Below, piece after piece: positions 60,936 to 64,000 of a stretch of 64,000 bases of DNA (the first letter of the stretch is position 1; every line of letters starts with the position of its first letter). The notes under the pieces are model-generated. The model saw nothing but the letters and a program-made list of their open reading frames with translations, was not told the origin of the DNA and ran no database searches. The translations under genes and the position numbers were made by a program. The DNA is from Atkinsonella hypoxylon (taxonomy: Eukaryota > Ascomycota > Sordariomycetes > Hypocreales > Clavicipitaceae), in NCBI GenBank assembly GCA_000729835.1, contig JFHB01000023.1, positions 1 to 64,000 on the forward strand, read 5' to 3'.

Positions 60936-62430
60936 GGCGTCTAAAACTGTAAGGGATGCATTTAAAGACTCGGCAGTCAGCTTGCGCTCGATGGTTGAAC
61001 GCAGAAAGTAATGATGGTACCAGAGCGCCTGTTTAGCTCATTCTATTCATTTACTGAAATTTTTTAAACAACGCTGCTCCGGCTGACGTGACTAAAAAAA
61101 GGATGCCCCGCTGAAAAGGCATGGATGGCTCTGCAGAGGTGGGGGACGAGAAGCGAAGTTTCTGAGGACGAGGCCAGCTGTGTGTTTCCAATTCCCCTTT
61201 GGGCGTCTCCGACAATCGATAAGATAAACAAGTACCGTCCACATGCGGAGTACCTAGGTAAGTAAAAGACCTTGTCTGACAGACGTGTTATTGCATTTTT
61301 CTCCGGACAGATTCGCCGTGTCTCGTCGCTTTTCAGACGGCACATCGGCGGTGAGTGTATAAACGCACAGCAACGCATTGACATGTTGCACGCACAGTAG
61401 CAACTGAAGCTAAAGCTTGGGTGCCTTTGCAGACTAATTTCTATGCAGAGGCACCTCCTGGACTTGGACTTCAATTAAACGGCATTCCCTAGGTCGCTAT
61501 TTTTGCCGCTATGCTGCAGACAAAGCCATCAAGACGCTGATGATATAGAATTTCTGAGAATTTGTTTCTGAGGTTGGAAATGTGTGTGCAGCCAGAAAGA
61601 GGGGGACATGACAGGAAGCCCTACGGCAAGGTACCCAGGTGCCTAGCCTAGGTACGTTAATGCTTGGTGTACTTCAGAGAATCTGGTACATCTGGCCTCT
61701 TATTAGTGGGTTTAAAAAAAAAATTAGTTATCCCGCAAGAAGAAGGATCCGATTTAATGCAAAGGTTGAACCAATAGGGTCAAACAATGCCGCCAAAAAT
61801 CCCATCCTACAGCTTTTGTAGATGCTTAGTACTACTACTATAGCGCTGTTCGGGTAGCTTACGTAGGGTTCTTGCCTAACCTTCGCGTCGTTAATGTTAT
61901 CGCTCGGGCCGGCTAGGCCTTAGGCCTTAGTAAGGTCCCCTAGGCCAGTAGCTCCCCAGTGCCGTCCGGAGCCTCTTACTTCTGCATTAGTCGTTGCTGC
62001 TTACTACATAATCGACTACGTCATTAACTAGAGGGGTTAGGCTATAGTGAGATCGCCTGGGCCAGCGGCGTTCTAGCACCACTTGGCTAGACTCACTTCT
62101 GCCTTTGAGGCCGCTCTATAAGGCAGGAAGTAAGTTAGGGCCTGTATGCTATAAATCACCTAGGTTACAGCCAGGCGCCGCGTTGGTACAGCAGCGCCTA
62201 TAATTCCTAGGTGTACGGAGTAGTCCGATCTTGCTTGCTAGGTCTTAAGCCGTCCTCGAGCCGCCCCCGTAAGTCCTATTCCGCCCAATCCAGCATCGCG
62301 AAGCTACGAGATCATGAACGGTCTCCATAAAAATTTTTGTCTTGAAATTGATAAAAATTAAACGACTCCGCAGGACGTTCAGTGATAAAACATCCCAGCT
62401 CGTTGATGTAGAATCTGTCAACGCGGAAAA
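60936..62430. other. Divergent intergenic region with decayed repeats
   Basis: Upstream DNA of RPC2 and ADE2. TACCTAGGTA occurs at 61251-61260, and a related GTACCCAGG/CCTAGGTAC cluster lies at about 61630-61655. From about 61860 to 62220 the sequence is rich in TAG/CTA words and shows two to three diverged copies of one segment. No gene was found. Confidence 0.55.
61900..62200. repeat. Diverged tandem segments, probable old repeat
   Basis: A segment near 61928-61995 (TTAGTAAGGTCCCCTAGGCC ... CTTACTTCTGC) is echoed near 62043-62106 (ATAGTGAGATCGCCTGGGCC ... CTCACTTCTGC), and a weaker third copy (CTATAAATCACCTAGG) starts near 62150. The pattern of C/T and G/A differences is what RIP or ageing would leave. 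No terminal repeats are visible. Confidence 0.5.
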
Positions 62431-64000
62431 ATGAGCACCAAAACTCCTGTTGTCGGCCTCCTTGGAGGTGGACAGTTGGGGAGAATGCTGTGCGAGGCTG
62501 GTGCGCCTCTCAATGCGCAAATAGCCGTTCTCGATGCAGAGAACTGCCCGGCCAAGCAGGTCAACTGCAATGCAAACCACGTCACTGGTTCTTTCAAAGA
62601 TGGCGCCAAGATCAGGGAACTGGCTTCCAACTGCGATGTTCTTACGGTTGAAATCGAGCACATTGAAACCGAGGTCTTGGAGGAGATTGACATGCATGGC
62701 GTCCCAGTTCGCAATGCAGATGGCACCATGACGCGGAAAAAGGTTGCCATTCATCCATCGTGGAAGACCCTCCGTCTTGTGCAGAACAAGTACGAGCAGA
62801 AAGAATACCTGAAGAAGCAAGGAATCCCCATTGCCGAGCAGATGGCCATCGAGACTGGAGGCGCCATGCTCGGTTCGATGGGAAAGGCTTCCGAAAAGTT
62901 CGGCTTTCCCTGGATGCTGAAAGCTCGCAAGGACTCATATGATGGCCGCGGCAACTTCAAGATCTCAAGTCCTGAGAATTTGGAGGAGGCTTTCAAGGTA
63001 TTCGGCGGCTTGTCATGCTATGCTGAGAAGTGGGTTCCCTTTGAGCTGGAGCTCGCTGTCATGGTTATCCGCACCGAAGACGATGCTGGAAACTTGAGGC
63101 ACGCGATTCCATATCCTGTTGTTGAGACGGTCCACGAAGACAACATTTGCTCAAAGGTGTTCATGCCTCCCCGAAATGTTTCTGAGGACATTAGCAAGAA
63201 GGCTCAGAAGGTGGCTACCTCGGTAGTCGAGAAGCTTTGGGGTCGAGGCGTGTTCGCGGTCGAAATGTTCTTGACGAGGGAGGGAGAGGTTATATTCAAC
63301 GAATGTGCACCGAGACCGCACAATAGTGGACACGCGACTATCGAGTCGATTCCTTACATGTAGGTTGAAAATGTGTCAAGGCAGCTAGTTACAATTGCTG
63401 ACAGCACTCCAGGTCCCAATTCAAGGCACAGCTAACGGCCATTCTGGATGAGCCTCTGCCACAAGTTTTGGAACCGCACGTCTCATCAAGCATCATGATA
63501 AATATACTGGGTGGTGCCAGCCCTGATTCTCATCTTGCGCTGGTGGAAAAGGCAAAGTCCATGTATGGTCCTAAAACGGCAGTATACGTCCACCTCTACG
63601 GTAAGGAGTCGAAACCCGGCCGGAAAATTGGCCATATCACAGTCACAGGATTTGGATCCATTGCCGAGCTGGAAAGCTTCGCACAGCCGCTGCTGGAGAT
63701 GACGGACAGTATTCGCCAGGAGCGTCTTCAAACGTCGAGCAAGTCGTTGCGACCTCAAGCTGCGCCTACAACCGCTTCATCAAAGGGAAAGCGGCCGGAG
63801 GTTAAGCCTTTGGTGTTGGTCACCATGGGCTCCGACTCTGACCTACCTGTTTTGAAAGCTGGCATCGACATTCTCAACCAGTTTGGTGTGCCATGGGAAG
63901 TCGACATCACTTCTGCACACCGAACGCCCGACAAGATGGCTCAGCGAGCCAAGGAGGCAGCGGACCGCGGCCTGAAAGTGATCATCGCGGCTGCTGGAGG
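62431..64000 (+). CDS. ADE2: Phosphoribosylaminoimidazole carboxylase, 5' part (cut by window end)
   Basis: This enzyme converts AIR to CAIR in purine synthesis; fungal Ade2 fuses a PurK-like and a PurE-like domain. Exon 1 is 62431-63359. After a 53-nt intron (GTAGGT...CCAG) exon 2 runs from 63413 to the window edge without a stop. The PurK/ATP-grasp part begins VGLLGGGQLGRMLCEAG and includes PWMLKARKDSYDGRGNF, YAEKWVPFELELAVMV and NECAPRPHNSGHATIES, continued across the intron as IPYMSQFKAQLTAIL. A linker (about residues 430-450) leads to the PurE-like domain, VLVTMGSDSDLPVLKAGIDI and SAHRTPDKMAQRAKEA, where the window ends. Roughly 505 residues are visible, so the missing 3' part should be short (the family is about 570 residues). 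It is divergent from RPC2. Confidence 0.96.

Overview
The window is nuclear DNA of a filamentous ascomycete, most likely a Sordariomycete and perhaps Hypocreales. The evidence is genes split by short GT-AG introns, an A+T-saturated block that looks like RIP (repeat-induced point mutation) at the left edge, and fungal-type families (Zn2Cys6 regulator, siderophore NRPS, PDR transporter, PTH11/SAT5-like membrane protein). Species cannot be named from the sequence. Exon coordinates below were worked out by hand from splice consensus, reading phase and family conservation.

Left third (1-25.7 kb): an A+T-rich block (1 to ~918) abuts the 3' end of an apparently truncated Zn2Cys6 regulator. A long gene-poor stretch follows. 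Then comes a divergent siderophore pair: L-ornithine N5-monooxygenase (sidA, minus) and a 4856-residue ferrichrome/ferricrocin-type NRPS (sidC class, plus). Their 4.1-kb shared upstream region holds four exact matches to the iron-repressor GATA consensus ATCWGATAA, two of them as a perfect inverted repeat. SidA would supply N5-hydroxyornithine and the NRPS would assemble the cyclic hexapeptide after N5-acetylation by an enzyme not in this window.

Middle (25.7-46 kb): choline oxidase (minus) and betaine-aldehyde dehydrogenase (plus) are divergently transcribed. Both end in Ala-Lys-Leu, which suggests a peroxisomal choline to glycine betaine route. Next are a secreted amidase-signature enzyme, a fungal rhodopsin-domain membrane protein and a full-length PDR (ABCG) transporter, with satellite-like pentamer arrays between amidase and membrane protein. 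A 370-bp MITE-like element with 30-bp terminal inverted repeats lies at 46.5-46.8 kb.

Right third (49-64 kb): mostly housekeeping. It holds a cytosolic-type carnitine acetyltransferase, a single-pass cell-surface protein, a Rad57-like recombination protein, the second-largest subunit of RNA polymerase III (with a 13-nt exon), and the start of ADE2 (AIR carboxylase), cut by the window end. Intergenic DNA repeatedly carries two short palindromic words, TACCTAGGTA and TACGGAGTA. No tRNA, rRNA, CRISPR array or replication origin was identified.
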